Both the position numbers and the translations under genes were made by a program. Below are positions 1-8,733 of a stretch of DNA of 64,000 bases, piece after piece (position 1 is the stretch's first letter; the number at the start of each line of letters is the position of its first letter). The stretch spans positions 307-64,306 of the forward strand of contig NZ_JH767525.1 in assembly GCF_000281085.1 (NCBI RefSeq). The letters are read 5' to 3'. This stretch comes from Catenovulum agarivorans YM01 (lineage in GTDB: Bacteria > Pseudomonadota > Gammaproteobacteria > Enterobacterales > Alteromonadaceae). The notes below the pieces were generated by a model. That model was not told where the DNA came from. It saw nothing but the letters and a program-made list of their open reading frames with translations, and did no database searches.

Positions 1-1900
1 CGCCGTTAAGCTGGCGGTATAAATAATGCTGCCACGTTCGCTGACACTTGGCGTACCACTTAAACTTAAGGTGGTTTGGTCTAATACATCTGCCACTGTG
101 GTGGTCACTGAGCTGTTACCCAGCACTAGGTTTTCGAAGTTGCCACCAGACACATTGTCTAAGCTTAATGTGGTGACCACATTGTCTGCACCAGTGTAAA
201 CATCATTACCAACAGAGACACTGACTGTACCTGAGCTTTGCCCGGCCGCAATGCTAATCTCTGCGCCATTACTTAAAGTAATGGTCATATCCGTTTCTGC
301 CGCTGCCGTTAAGCTTGCGGTATAAGTAATGCTGCCACCTTCGCTGACACTTGGGGTGCCACTTAAGCTTAAAGATACCTCTTCAACTACACCTGAAACA
401 TTAGTAGTTACACTTGAGTTACCCAATACCAAGTTTTCAAAATTACCACCCGTAATATTCGCTTCGTCAATGCTAACTGAAAGTGTACTTTGCTCAGAAG
501 GCGCTGTTACCTCAACAGAGGCAGATGTTTGCCCCGCCAATACAACTATAATTTGACCGTTTGACAAAGGGATAGACAAATCAGTTGCTGCAGGCTGAGT
601 TAGGCTGACTTGATAATTTATACTCTCGCCAGCTGACACATCAATATCAGCATTAAAAGTTAATGATACATCAGAAACTACGTCTGCAACGTTAGTCACA
701 ACACTTGTCGTATCTACTTGTAAATCTTCAAAACCACCACCACTTACTGAGCCTGAGTCAATTGAAACATTAAATACGCGCGCGTCTTGATATACAGAAT
801 CTTGAGTTACAAATGCGGCTGTTGCTGAAGACTGACCGGCTAAAATAGTTATAGTCAAACCATTAGTCAGTTGCACAGTCAAATCCGTGGCTGTTGGCGA
901 AGTCGTCGAAACTGTATAATTGATGTTGGTACCTTCATTAACCTCGCTGTCTGCGGTCAAAGTTAGTTGCGTTGTTTCAACCACATCTACAACTTGCGTT
1001 GTAACTGATTCGCTAGAAATGTCTAATTGCTCAAATCCACCACCGATCACAGAATTAACGTCTATCTGATTGATAATAGTAGTTGCATCAATTACTGGTG
1101 AATTTTCTATAGCAACTAAAACACTACCAGAAGTTTGCCCTGCATTTATCACAATAGTCTCACCATTAGTAAGATTTATTGTCATATCAGAAGCTGCCGG
1201 ATTCGAAAGTACTGCAGTATATTCTATCTCTTGGCCTTCATTGATAGTTGCGTCGGCATTCAAGGTTAAGCGAGTGACATCGATAGTGTCGACAATTCCT
1301 GTCGAAACAGGGTCCAAAGCAAAGGATAAACGTTCAAAGTTTCCACCGCTTACATCAATAATGCTGTCATTAATTGAATCGGATTCTGAATAAACGTCAT
1401 CTGCAGCTGCAAAATCAACGACAATCTGTCCTTGCGTTTGTTCTGCTTCTATGGTTATGACATGACCGGAAGCCAAAGTTACGGTGACTTGAGTTTGAGC
1501 AGGATTTGAAAGTGTAGCTGTGTAGGTGATTTGTCCACCTGCTTCAGATACAGATTCAGATGCACTTAAAGTTAAACTGGTTTCATTAATCGTATCGGAA
1601 ACATTAATTGATAGCGGCGCAGAATCAATCACTAGGTTGTCAAAACTACCACCTGATACAGATAAAATTGAATCTGTTAATACCTGAGGGTCAATATAAA
1701 CATCCTCATCAGCCGCAATGATTCTTTGGGCGGTTCCAAAAATTTGTCCTGCAGATATAACTATCTCAATACCGCTTGCTAAAGTTACACTAATATCGCT
1801 TTGTGTAACCTGAGACAACACAGCAGTATACTGAACTGAGCCACCGAGTTCAGTAACATCACCATCAACCTGAATAGATAAAACAGCAGAGTTATCCCCT
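1..1900 (-). repeat. Tandem ~300-bp coding repeats of the adhesin
   Basis: A conserved segment encoding a GGxFE-type motif recurs near positions 130, 433, 725, 1028, 1332 and 1636, giving a period of about 300 bp (100 residues). The two leftmost copies are nearly identical in DNA over more than 100 bases (around 1-125 and 301-425). Copies nearer the N terminus are more divergent. Confidence 0.85.
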
Positions 1901-3228
1901 CGCGCAATTAAACTATCACCATTTGCAAGCGTAGTGAATTCACCATCACTAGCTGAAAGCGTGTAATCGATTGAAGTTAATGCCAATTCATCATTTTGAA
2001 TTGCATCAACACCTGCTTGAGTTAAAACAATTTGGCTACCGGATATTTCAAAAAAGCCATTTTGATTGTTCTGTAATGAAATAGATAAGCTGTCGCCATC
2101 AGGATCAACCGCTTCAAATGTCGCCACAGCTTGTCCCACAAATACATTATTTTCTGATAAATTAATGCTTTGAATTGCCACCTGTGGGGCTTCGTTAATG
2201 TCAACAGTTACCGTACCTTGCGCGTTATTCGTGTTCCCAGCTAAGTCGAAGAAAGTAACAGAGACATCATGTTGTTGTTCAGTTAATTCAGCAATAACGT
2301 CGTCAGCTAAAATCCAACTACCGTCACCATTATTGGTTGCTTCAAAGGTTTGACCATTAATTGAGACCAAAATTAATGCGTCGGGATCGTCCACAGTACC
2401 AGTGATCGCGGGCGTTGTATCATCAGTAACTATACTATTAATAGTGCCTTGGGGTAGCGTCACGTCAGCTGTAATAGTAGCATTTAAAACAGTTTGGTTG
2501 CCACTTTGATCCACTAGCGTGATAGTGATTTGATTGCTACCTTCAATTAGGGTGAATGCATCAGCAATTGAAAAACTACCATCACCATTATTAGTTACAG
2601 CGATAGCTTGCCCATTTACCGTCGCAGAGATTGTTGCATTAGGGTCATCTACACTACCCGTCAATGTTGGCGTTAACGTATTAGTTAATAAATCGTCAAA
2701 TGAAGCTTCTGGCGCGGTTGTGTCGATTAAAATTGTAGCTACAGGTTGAGGAGGGGTAAAGGTATTGCCATTGCTTGTTGTGATAGTAGCAGCATTGGTA
2801 TCAAAGCCAGCACCAGCAATTGTTTGCTGATCATTTCGTTCTACCGAAGTAACGGTTGCACCGCCTTCACTACTACTTGAACCACCTGCCGCTGTTGCGC
2901 CTACATTCGACAAGTCCCCTTCAGCCACAGCTTGCTGAATTTGTTCAATTTCCGATAAAGTTGCGTCGTCTAAGTCATCGTTTGGGTTTTCGATCTCGCC
3001 AGTAATTTCAACTTCAGTTGTTTGGCTTTCTGCAGCAACTATTTCAGCCTCTTCGCCATCGGCTTTGATAAACTTGATTTTTGCACCGGCTTCCAACACC
3101 AATATTTGCCCTGCAAAAACGGATTCACCTATAGATACAGGAATTAGTTGACCATCAACCATTCGATATACCAAACCTTGTATATCCGAAATTCTACCCG
3201 ACTCTTTTAATACTACTTCACTCGCCAT
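1..3228 (-). CDS. Giant LapA-like repeat adhesin (N-terminal 1076 codons, cut by window edge)
   Basis: The frame is open from ATG at 3228 to base 1 with no stop, so the gene continues beyond the window. A GAGGG Shine-Dalgarno lies about 6 nt upstream. Residues 1-110 resemble the retention module of type I secreted LapA/BapA adhesins. A TAAG tetrapeptide at residues 112-115 matches the site cut by LapG-type periplasmic proteases, and its position is close to that in Pseudomonas LapA. Residues from about 165 to 440 contain Ig/cadherin-like domains (for example DPDGDSLS, TLTGSVDDP). After that come six or more repeats of about 100 residues with a GGxFExL motif every ~300 bp. Family knowledge: such proteins tether cells to surfaces and are released when c-di-GMP falls. 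The C-terminal RTX/T1SS signal and secretion genes are not visible here. Confidence 0.85.
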   Translation of the reverse strand, partial: MASEVVLKESGRISDIQGLVYRMVDGQLIPVSIGESVFAGQILVLEAGAKIKFIKADGEEAEIVAAESQTTEVEITGEIENPNDDLDDATLSEIEQIQQAVAEGDLSNVGATAAGGSSSSEGGATVTSVERNDQQTIAGAGFDTNAATITTSNGNTFTPPQPVATILIDTTAPEASFDDLLTNTLTPTLTGSVDDPNATISATVNGQAIAVTNNGDGSFSIADAFTLIEGSNQITITLVDQSGNQTVLNATITADVTLPQGTINSIVTDDTTPAITGTVDDPDALILVSINGQTFEATNNGDGSWILADDVIAELTEQQHDVSVTFFDLAGNTNNAQGTVTVDINEAPQVAIQSINLSENNVFVGQAVATFEAVDPDGDSLSISLQNNQNGFFEISGSQIVLTQAGVDAIQNDELALTSIDYTLSASDGEFTTLANGDSLIARGDNSAVLSIQVDGDVTELGGSVQYTAVLSQVTQSDISVTLASGIEIVISAGQIFGTAQRIIAADEDVYIDPQVLTDSILSVSGGSFDNLVIDSAPLSINVSDTINETSLTLSASESVSEAGGQITYTATLSNPAQTQVTVTLASGHVITIEAEQTQGQIVVDFAAADDVYSESDSINDSIIDVSGGNFERLSFALDPVSTGIVDTIDVTRLTLNADATINEGQEIEYTAVLSNPAASDMTINLTNGETIVINAGQTSGSVLVAIENSPVIDATTIINQIDVNSVIGGGFEQLDISSESVTTQVVDVVETTQLTLTADSEVNEGTNINYTVSTTSPTATDLTVQLTNGLTITILAGQSSATAAFVTQDSVYQDARVFNVSIDSGSVSGGGFEDLQVDTTSVVTNVADVVSDVSLTFNADIDVSAGESINYQVSLTQPAATDLSIPLSNGQIIVVLAGQTSASVEVTAPSEQSTLSVSIDEANITGGNFENLVLGNSSVTTNVSGVVEEVSLSLSGTPSVSEGGSITYTASLTAAAETDMTITLSNGAEISIAAGQSSGTVSVSVGNDVYTGADNVVTTLSLDNVSGGNFENLVLGNSSVTTTVADVLDQTTLSLSGTPSVSERGSIIYTASLTA

Positions 3229-3678
3229 ACAACCCTCACTTGGAGCGACTCACTCCAAACTTTTTCTAACTTGACAACCTATGGTTCCAGTCTAGCCTAA
3301 AGGTATAATATTTCAAAGATATACTGCCTGCTTGGCCGAGTGTTTATCCTAGAATTGTTAGCTACTCGACATTAACTTTGTTTGATGTGGATATTCACCT
3401 TTAGATCGTTCAGAAAATTGAACACAGCTTGAAACATTCAATTTCAAGTAGCTTGGGTATATAAGCTTTGTTATAATCGCCCGCTTTGACGAGCCCAGCT
3501 TCATAATATTGTCATCAGAATCACATCAACTTGTACAAAAATGAATAATTCTCGTGCCTGACACTTGTATTCTGCAAAATAATGAATATGCTGGCTTACC
3601 CGATTTTTGGGATGAATTTCCCATTTGTGATTTCGAATTAAAAGTTAGATTAAGGTTGAAGAGGGAGTAATTAACTCT
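3229..3678. other. Divergent intergenic region between adhesin and asnB
   Basis: No gene is visible in these 450 bases. They must contain the promoters of both the adhesin (minus) and asnB (plus). A 6-bp hairpin (TTGGAG/CTCCAA, about 3240-3258) lies directly upstream of the adhesin Shine-Dalgarno in its presumed 5' leader. No convincing sigma70 hexamer pair was found for either gene. Confidence 0.6.
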
Positions 3679-5349
3679 ATGTGCTCAATTTTTGGTATTC
3701 TCGATTTAAAAACAGATCGAGCTGAACTTAGACAGCAAGCTTTAGAGCTGTCTAAATTATTACGTCACCGCGGTCCTGATTGGTCAGGTATTTATGCTGG
3801 TGAAAACGCTATTCTTGCTCATGAAAGACTTGCTATTGTAGATGTAGACAATGGTGCACAGCCGCTCTTCAATCAAAATCGAAATCACGTATTGGCTGTG
3901 AACGGTGAAATCTACAATCACAAAGAATTAGAAGCGGGTTTAACCATTGATTACAAACTTCAGACTAAATCTGACTGTGAAGTAATCTTAGCTAAATACG
4001 AAGAAAAAGGTATCGACTTCATTGACGAGTTAAAAGGTATGTTTGCTTTCATCCTTTATGATGAAACTAAAAACGAATATCTAATTGCTCGTGACCACAT
4101 GGGTATTATCCCACTATATATGGGTTGGGATGAACACGGTAACTTCTACGTAGCTTCAGAAATGAAAGCTTTAGTACCTGTATGTCGTTCAATTAAAGAA
4201 TTCCCTCCAGGACACTATTTACATAGTTCAACTGGCGAGTTAACTAAATATTACGCACGTGACTGGATGAGTTATGACGCGGTAAAAGACGCAGAAGCTG
4301 ATCCAAAAGATATTCACGACGCGTTAGAAAAAGCAGTTAAAACTCACTTAATGTCTGACGTACCTTACGGTGTGTTATTGTCTGGTGGTTTAGATTCATC
4401 TGTGATTTCAGCTATTACACAAAAATTTGCAGCAAAACGTGTTGAAGACAACGATCAATCTGATGCTTGGTGGCCAAAACTTCATTCATTTGCAGTAGGT
4501 TTAGAAGGTGCTCCTGATTTAATCGCTGCGAAAAAAGTAGCTGATGCAATTGGTACTGTTCACCACGAAATTCACTATACAGTGCAAGACGGTATTGATG
4601 CAGTACGTGATGTAATCTATCACCTAGAAACCTACGATGTTACAACAATTCGTGCTTCTACCCCTATGTACTTAATGGCGCGCAAGATCAAAGCCATGGG
4701 TATCAAGATGGTACTGTCAGGTGAAGGTTCAGACGAAGTATTCGGTGGTTATTTATATTTCCATAAAGCACCAAATGCTAAAGAGTTCCATGAAGAAACT
4801 TTACGTAAATTAAATAAACTTCACATGTTTGACTGTGCGCGTGCAAACAAAGCTATGTCAGCTTGGGGTGTTGAGTCTCGTGTTCCATTCTTGGACAAAG
4901 ACTTTATGGACATTGCTATGTCTATCAACCCTGAAGCGAAAATGTGTAAAGACGGTAAGATTGAAAAACACATCTTACGTGAAGCATTTGATGGTTATTT
5001 ACCAGAAGAAGTTTTATGGCGTCAGAAAGAACAATTCAGTGATGGTGTTGGTTATAGCTGGATTGATAGCTTAAAAGCACATGCTGCTGAGCAAGTTTCA
5101 GATGACCAGTTGGCGAATGCTGAGCACAAGTTCACTTACAACACACCTGACACCAAAGAAGCTTACTACTACAGAAGCATTTTTGAAGAATTCTTCCCAC
5201 ACCCAAGTTGTGCAGAATGTGTACCTGGTGGTAAGTCAGTAGCTTGTAGTACTCCTGAAGCACTAGCTTGGGATGAGAGCTTCAGCAAAATGGCTGATCC
5301 TTCAGGCCGTGCAGTTTCTTCTGTACACAATGACTCTTATAAAAGCTAA
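3679..5349 (+). CDS. asnB: Asparagine synthetase B (glutamine-hydrolysing)
   Basis: Converts aspartate, ATP and glutamine to asparagine in the cytosol. The protein starts Met-Cys, so Cys2 can serve as the class II glutaminase nucleophile. RGPD (31-34) and NGE (75-77) complete the glutamine site. The PP-loop SGGLDSS begins at residue 235 and GEGSDEVFGG follows near residue 350, both typical of the synthetase domain. Length 556 matches E. coli AsnB (554). It stands alone with its own terminator, so it appears monocistronic. It is a housekeeping enzyme, unlike the second asparagine-synthetase-like gene at 34684, which lacks Cys2. Confidence 0.97.
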   Translation: MCSIFGILDLKTDRAELRQQALELSKLLRHRGPDWSGIYAGENAILAHERLAIVDVDNGAQPLFNQNRNHVLAVNGEIYNHKELEAGLTIDYKLQTKSDCEVILAKYEEKGIDFIDELKGMFAFILYDETKNEYLIARDHMGIIPLYMGWDEHGNFYVASEMKALVPVCRSIKEFPPGHYLHSSTGELTKYYARDWMSYDAVKDAEADPKDIHDALEKAVKTHLMSDVPYGVLLSGGLDSSVISAITQKFAAKRVEDNDQSDAWWPKLHSFAVGLEGAPDLIAAKKVADAIGTVHHEIHYTVQDGIDAVRDVIYHLETYDVTTIRASTPMYLMARKIKAMGIKMVLSGEGSDEVFGGYLYFHKAPNAKEFHEETLRKLNKLHMFDCARANKAMSAWGVESRVPFLDKDFMDIAMSINPEAKMCKDGKIEKHILREAFDGYLPEEVLWRQKEQFSDGVGYSWIDSLKAHAAEQVSDDQLANAEHKFTYNTPDTKEAYYYRSIFEEFFPHPSCAECVPGGKSVACSTPEALAWDESFSKMADPSGRAVSSVHNDSYKS

Positions 5350-5377
5350 TTGAATATCAGTTAGTTATAAAGCTTCT

Positions 5378-5402
5378 AAAGCCCTCTTCTGAGGGCTTTT
5401 TT
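5378..5402 (+). terminator. Rho-independent terminator of asnB
   Basis: A perfect 9-bp stem (AAAGCCCTC / GAGGGCTTT) with a 4-base loop TTCT is followed by a run of T. It lies 28 bases after the asnB stop. Confidence 0.9.
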
Positions 5403-5881
5403 GTATCTACTGGACAATGCCCCCACTCGCCTTTAAAAGTTTAACTAAATACAGCGCTTAACCTAAACTAGAGCTAACAAGTTAGCTAATGCATGGTAAT
5501 TTAAAAATCTCTCAATAATTTTTAAGGGCAAATAGCCCATAGAAAATAAGTAGTTAACCAGAATTCAGGTTACTTGACTACACTCCTAATAGCTCCTCCT
5601 CTGAATTGCAGATAACAGCAGGCACACTGAATTCAATTTGACAGTCGAATACCTTTGAGAATAGATATAATCAATCCTGCGTCTAATCAGCAAGTTTAGG
5701 GGATGATAAAGCTACGAAGGTAAGAAGAATATTGGTTCGGATTAAGGGTATTGTATTGAAGAAAAAATTAATGATTACGAAAAGTCAGAGCGTTATGAAT
5801 CTAGTATAATTCAAAATTGATTTTTGTATTTTATGGAGTTTTTAAATCTTGGACTGTGAGTTGACTAACCCAAGCAGAGAG
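5403..5881. other. Intergenic region without visible gene
   Basis: About 480 AT-rich bases between the asnB terminator and the tRNA 3' end. No open frame with a plausible ribosome binding site and no clear hairpin or repeat was found. Confidence 0.5.
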
Positions 5882-5972
5882 TGGCGGTGAGGCAGGGATT
5901 TGAACCCTGGGTACGCTATTAACGTACGCCGGTTTTCAAGACCGGTGCTTTCAACCACTCAGCCACCTCACC
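5882..5972 (-). tRNA. serT: tRNA-Ser (anticodon UGA)
   Basis: Read on the minus strand the gene starts GGTGAGGTGGC and ends CCTCACC-G-CCA. The acceptor stem is 7 bp (GGTGAGG/CCTCACC). The anticodon arm CCGGT-CTTGAAA-ACCGG presents TGA. A long variable arm (about GCGTACG...CGTAC) is typical of class II tRNA-Ser. The T arm CAGGG-TTCAAAT-CCCTG is intact and CCA is encoded. The length of 91 nt fits tRNA-Ser. Confidence 0.97.
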
Positions 5973-6006
5973 GCAGTTCTGGACTGTTCCCTTGGGAACG
6001 CGGCGA

Positions 6007-6035
6007 ATATTAAGGGCATATCGAACCTTTGTAAA
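6007..6035 (-). promoter_or_regulatory. sigma70 promoter of tRNA-Ser
   Basis: On the minus strand TTTACA (6035-6030) and TAATAT (6012-6007) are separated by exactly 17 bases. A GC-rich discriminator (CGCCGCG) follows, as is usual for stringently controlled stable-RNA promoters. The tRNA 5' end lies 34 bases downstream. Confidence 0.8.
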
Positions 6036-6254
6036 GCACTAAAACAAACTTTTTTTAATTTTTTTGATCGTTCGGTTATATATCAACCAATCAGAGCAAA
6101 TAAGCAGCAAAAACATATAATTTGATGGTTAAAAACTGTGAATTGATGAATATTCCCCAGAACAATCTATTCAACACTGGGTATAAATTCACAGTCATAT
6201 TTAAGGCTTTTTCAATTTTCTCCGAAAAAACTAGATTGATTAACTGACCTTCAT

Positions 6255-6284
6255 TTGACAAATAAAATCGCTTTCGCTATTTTG
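6255..6284 (+). promoter_or_regulatory. Candidate sigma70 promoter of small basic protein gene
   Basis: A perfect TTGACA at 6255-6260 is followed after 18 bases by TATTTT (6279-6284). A start about 8 bases later would leave a leader of about 28 nt before ATG 6319. Confidence 0.55.
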
Positions 6285-6318
6285 TATATACATAGCATAT
6301 ACTTTGCATATCACCCTT

Positions 6319-6519
6319 ATGACAAGCAAATCAACACGTAAAAAAACCAATAAAAAAGACAGTCAGTTATTAATTAGGATAAATGGTGCTGAGCGTGACG
6401 CTTTTGTCGAACTCTGTGAGCAACTAGACACTACAGCAGCGAGAGAAGTTAGAAGGTTTATTAGAAAGTTTATGGAAAAGCATTCGGCTTCGTCAGCAGA
6501 TGACGAAGCTTCATTATAA
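6319..6519 (+). CDS. Small basic RHH-like protein (putative DNA-binding)
   Basis: 66 residues from ATG 6319; an in-frame TTG at 6304 is an alternative start. The N terminus is Lys/Arg-rich. Residues 17-24 (DSQLLIRI) look like the beta-strand of a ribbon-helix-helix protein, followed by two predicted helices (AERDAFVELCEQLD and AAREVRRFIRKFMEKH). This resembles small CopG/Arc-like regulators, but no specific family is recognised. There is no good Shine-Dalgarno before either start. The next gene downstream is the interrupted lysine-rich mini-ORF. Function is unknown; DNA binding is inferred from fold-like pattern only. Confidence 0.6.
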   Translation: MTSKSTRKKTNKKDSQLLIRINGAERDAFVELCEQLDTTAAREVRRFIRKFMEKHSASSADDEASL

Positions 6520-6587
6520 CCAATAATATTTGTTGGTTATCCACAACAGCCGCGAGGCTGATTTAACTATACATAGAGGAAAAAACT

Positions 6588-6701
6588 ATGGCTAAAAAAG
6601 TAAAAGCACTTAAAAAATAGTTGAAAGCACGCAAAGCTAAAGTTGCGAAGCAAGAGTCAAAAATCAAAAAACTTAAAAAAGCGTTAAAGAAAGCGAAATA
6701 A
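6588..6701 (+). pseudogene. Lysine-rich mini-ORF interrupted by an in-frame amber codon
   Basis: After a strong AGAGGA Shine-Dalgarno, ATG 6588 opens MAKKVKALKK. It meets TAG at 6618-6620, then continues in the same frame (LKARKAKVAKQESKIKK...) to TAA at 6699. Without the amber codon it would be a 37-residue protein of nearly pure Lys/Ala/Leu with helical periodicity on both sides of the stop. One base change (GAG, AAG or CAG to TAG) explains the break. It may be a fresh pseudogene, a readthrough gene, or restarted at TTG 6621. A hairpin terminator follows at once, so the unit is intact as a transcript. Confidence 0.6.
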
Positions 6702-6714
6702 GTTTTATTGATTG

Positions 6715-6753
6715 AGAACTTTGCGAAATTAGCGTTTTGCAAAGTTCTTATTT
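6715..6753 (+). terminator. Terminator-like hairpin after the lysine-rich mini-ORF
   Basis: A GAACTTTGC / GCAAAGTTC stem (6716-6724 with 6739-6747) encloses a 14-base loop and is followed by TTATTT. It closes the unit that contains the RHH-like gene and the mini-ORF. Confidence 0.55.
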
Positions 6754-6810
6754 GATACTTCTACCCTGCCCGCCAAAATTCTCTGCTTTTGACAAAATAT
6801 GTCAAAAATT

Positions 6811-6842
6811 CCCTTGAAAGTACTAGACTGCACCACAATATT
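6811..6842 (+). promoter_or_regulatory. Promoter of yccA-like gene, with sigma32-like features
   Basis: TTGAAA (6814-6819) and AATATT (6837-6842) are spaced by 17 bases, acceptable for sigma70. The extended -35 CCCTTGAAA and the CCACAAT stretch 13 bases later also resemble a heat-shock sigma32 promoter. Just upstream (about 6787-6807) lies the inverted repeat TTTTGACA/TGTCAAAA, a possible operator. Confidence 0.4.
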
Positions 6843-6932
6843 CTGTAACATTAAATGCAACCAAATTAAAAATAATCGTTCTAACCATAGAACTTATTTA
6901 ATAAACAATTTCACTTAACAAAGAGGTGTAAT

Positions 6933-7601
6933 ATGGAAAACCGCACAACTTACGTTGATCATGCCAGTTCATCCGTACTAGAAACCAACAAGGTATTACG
7001 TAATACCTATTCACTATTAGCTATGACATTAGCATTCAGTGCTGCTGTAGCAGGCATTACTGGTGCAATGAACTTACCAATGCCACACTGGATTGTTTTC
7101 TTGGTAGGTGCATACGGTTTAATGTTCTTAGTCCACAAAACAGCTAACTCTTCTATGGGTATTGTAAGCTGCTTCGCGTTCACTGGCTTTATGGGTTACA
7201 CCTTAGGTCCAATGCTTTCTATGGTAGTAGCAGCAGGTGCGAGCGACTTAATCGTACTAGCATTAGGTGGTACAGCCCTAACCTTCTTTGGTTTGTCTGC
7301 GTACGTGTTAACAACTAAGAAAGATATGTCGTTCTTGGGTGGCATGATGATGGCTGGCTTTGTAGTACTTATCGTAGCAATGCTCGCTAATATCTTCTTG
7401 CAAATTCCAGCGATATCTTTAGCAATTAGTGCAATGTTCATCTTATTTTCATCTGGTGCGATTTTAATGCAAACCAGTGCGATTATTCACGGTGGTGAGC
7501 GTAACTACATATTAGCAACTATTAGCTTATATGTTTCTATCTACAATATTTTTGTTAGCTTATTGCAATTATTAATGGCATTTGCTGGCAACGACGATTA
7601 A
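6933..7601 (+). CDS. yccA: YccA / Bax inhibitor-1 family membrane protein
   Basis: 222 residues with about seven hydrophobic segments from residue 27 on, the BI-1/UPF0005 topology. Conserved features are the [11 protein letters not shown] loop (about residues 83-93) and the acidic C terminus GNDD. In E. coli YccA binds and modulates the FtsH membrane protease. Start ATG 6933 is preceded by GAGGTG at a good distance. The gene is alone, with its own promoter and a strong terminator. Heat-shock control would suit a partner of FtsH but is only hinted at by the upstream sequence. Confidence 0.88.
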   Translation: MENRTTYVDHASSSVLETNKVLRNTYSLLAMTLAFSAAVAGITGAMNLPMPHWIVFLVGAYGLMFLVHKTANSSMGIVSCFAFTGFMGYTLGPMLSMVVAAGASDLIVLALGGTALTFFGLSAYVLTTKKDMSFLGGMMMAGFVVLIVAMLANIFLQIPAISLAISAMFILFSSGAILMQTSAIIHGGERNYILATISLYVSIYNIFVSLLQLLMAFAGNDD

Positions 7602-7621
7602 TCTTTAACTAGATAAACGTC

Positions 7622-7649
7622 AAAAAAGGCCTCTGTAGAGGCCTTTTTT
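7622..7649 (+). terminator. Rho-independent terminator of yccA-like gene
   Basis: A 12-bp stem AAAAAAGGCCTC / GAGGCCTTTTTT with a 4-base loop. The symmetric A and T flanks could terminate in both directions. Confidence 0.9.
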
Positions 7650-7690
7650 ATTTCTAATGATAAAATAGCAAGTTATTAGCATTATCTATC

Positions 7691-8074
7691 ATGGCAAAAA
7701 TTTTACTTTTTATTACCAGCGGTCCTGAAACAGATAGTGGCCAAAGCGCGCTGAGCTACGCTGAGCAAGCTGTAAAACACCACTCACTAGCAGGCGTATT
7801 CTTTTATTCCGATGCTGTTTACGTTGCAAATAAGCTGCGTACACCGCCATCAGACGAAATAAATATAACACAAGGCTGGCAAACCCTAAGTCAGCAACAT
7901 GCTGTGGAGCTCATTGTCTGTTCAGCTGCCGCACAAAGACGTGGAATTCTAGATGCTAGTGAAGCCGATTATCATGGTTTAGTCGGTGATAGCCTAGCGC
8001 AACATTTCCGCATTGGTGGATTAGGTGAATATGTAGAACTACAAATGCAAGCTGACAGAGTGGTACAGTTTTAA
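7691..8074 (+). CDS. tusD: Sulfurtransferase subunit TusD
   Basis: 127 residues of the DsrE/TusD family. TusD takes sulfur from TusA and passes it to TusE for 2-thiolation of tRNA wobble uridine (Lys, Glu, Gln tRNAs). The active Cys77 sits in IVCSAAAQRRG, aligned with Cys78 of E. coli TusD. The stop overlaps the start of tusC (ATGA-like 1-base overlap at 8074). First gene of a tusD-tusC-tusB-tusE operon. Confidence 0.95.
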   Translation: MAKILLFITSGPETDSGQSALSYAEQAVKHHSLAGVFFYSDAVYVANKLRTPPSDEINITQGWQTLSQQHAVELIVCSAAAQRRGILDASEADYHGLVGDSLAQHFRIGGLGEYVELQMQADRVVQF

Positions 8075-8436
8075 TGAATAATCACAAACACGCCATAATA
8101 TTTAATCACTCCCCTTTTACCAATGATAAAGGTAAAGAAGGCTTAGAGTTAGCACTAACCTTAGCTACTTACGAGCAGTCTGTTGCATTATTTTTTACTG
8201 GTAATGCGCCGTTGCAACTTAGCACACAAATAGCTGCAGACAAGCTTAATCGCAAAAACTACAGCCAAGGATTTAAAGCATTAGACTTATACGATATTGA
8301 AGAGGTATACCTTGAGCAAACGGCGATGGAGGAATTGCAACTGCAGGAAGATAATTTAGCGATTGAAGCTCAACTGCTGTCAGCCGAGGCTTTTTTGGCT
8401 AAATTAAGTGAATTTGATGTTGTACTAGAGTTTTAA
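8074..8436 (+). CDS. tusC: Sulfurtransferase complex subunit TusC
   Basis: 120 residues, DsrF-like fold. It starts within the tusD stop and is followed after 10 bases by tusB. TusC is a structural member of the cytoplasmic TusBCD heterohexamer. The C terminus EFDVVLEF and the LFFTGNAPLQL segment fit the family. Confidence 0.92.
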   Translation: MNNHKHAIIFNHSPFTNDKGKEGLELALTLATYEQSVALFFTGNAPLQLSTQIAADKLNRKNYSQGFKALDLYDIEEVYLEQTAMEELQLQEDNLAIEAQLLSAEAFLAKLSEFDVVLEF

Positions 8437-8446
8437 GGGGATAACT

Positions 8447-8725
8447 ATGCCAAAACCATTGTATACGGTTAAAAGCATTTTAAGTTCGACTAGATTATCC
8501 GAGCTAGCACAACAACTTAAAAACAAAGCCATCTTATTTACTGAAGATGGCTGCTATAACTTACTCAAAAGTGAAATACAGCAATTTGAACAATGCCATG
8601 TGCTCGCAGATGATGCATCAGCCCGAGGTTTATCTTGTACACAACCAAGCCAAATTTGGTTATCCAAGCAAGAATGGGTAGAATTAACCATTAAACACCA
8701 GCCTATTATTCAAATTGGTAATTAA
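8447..8725 (+). CDS. tusB: Sulfurtransferase complex subunit TusB
   Basis: 92 residues, DsrH-like. It is preceded by AGGGGATA at a proper distance. Segments [10 protein letters not shown] and [13 protein letters not shown] fit the family pattern. It forms the TusBCD complex with its two upstream neighbours. Confidence 0.9.
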   Translation: MPKPLYTVKSILSSTRLSELAQQLKNKAILFTEDGCYNLLKSEIQQFEQCHVLADDASARGLSCTQPSQIWLSKQEWVELTIKHQPIIQIGN

Positions 8726-8733
8726 CGAATCGT

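Larger units (their letters stand above)
5973..6318. other. Intergenic region between tRNA-Ser and the small RHH-like gene
   Basis: Contains the tRNA promoter on the minus strand (6007-6035) and a candidate promoter for the next gene on the plus strand (6255-6284). The rest is AT-rich with no visible gene. Confidence 0.5.

Noticed and set aside
329-1393. Plus-strand ORFs at 329-556 and 1070-1393
   Set aside because: Both are antisense to the LapA-like adhesin, and their repeated composition mirrors its repeats.
1-1900. CRISPR-like or satellite repeat
   Set aside because: The 300-bp period is in frame and encodes a 100-residue protein domain; there are no short repeats with unique spacers.
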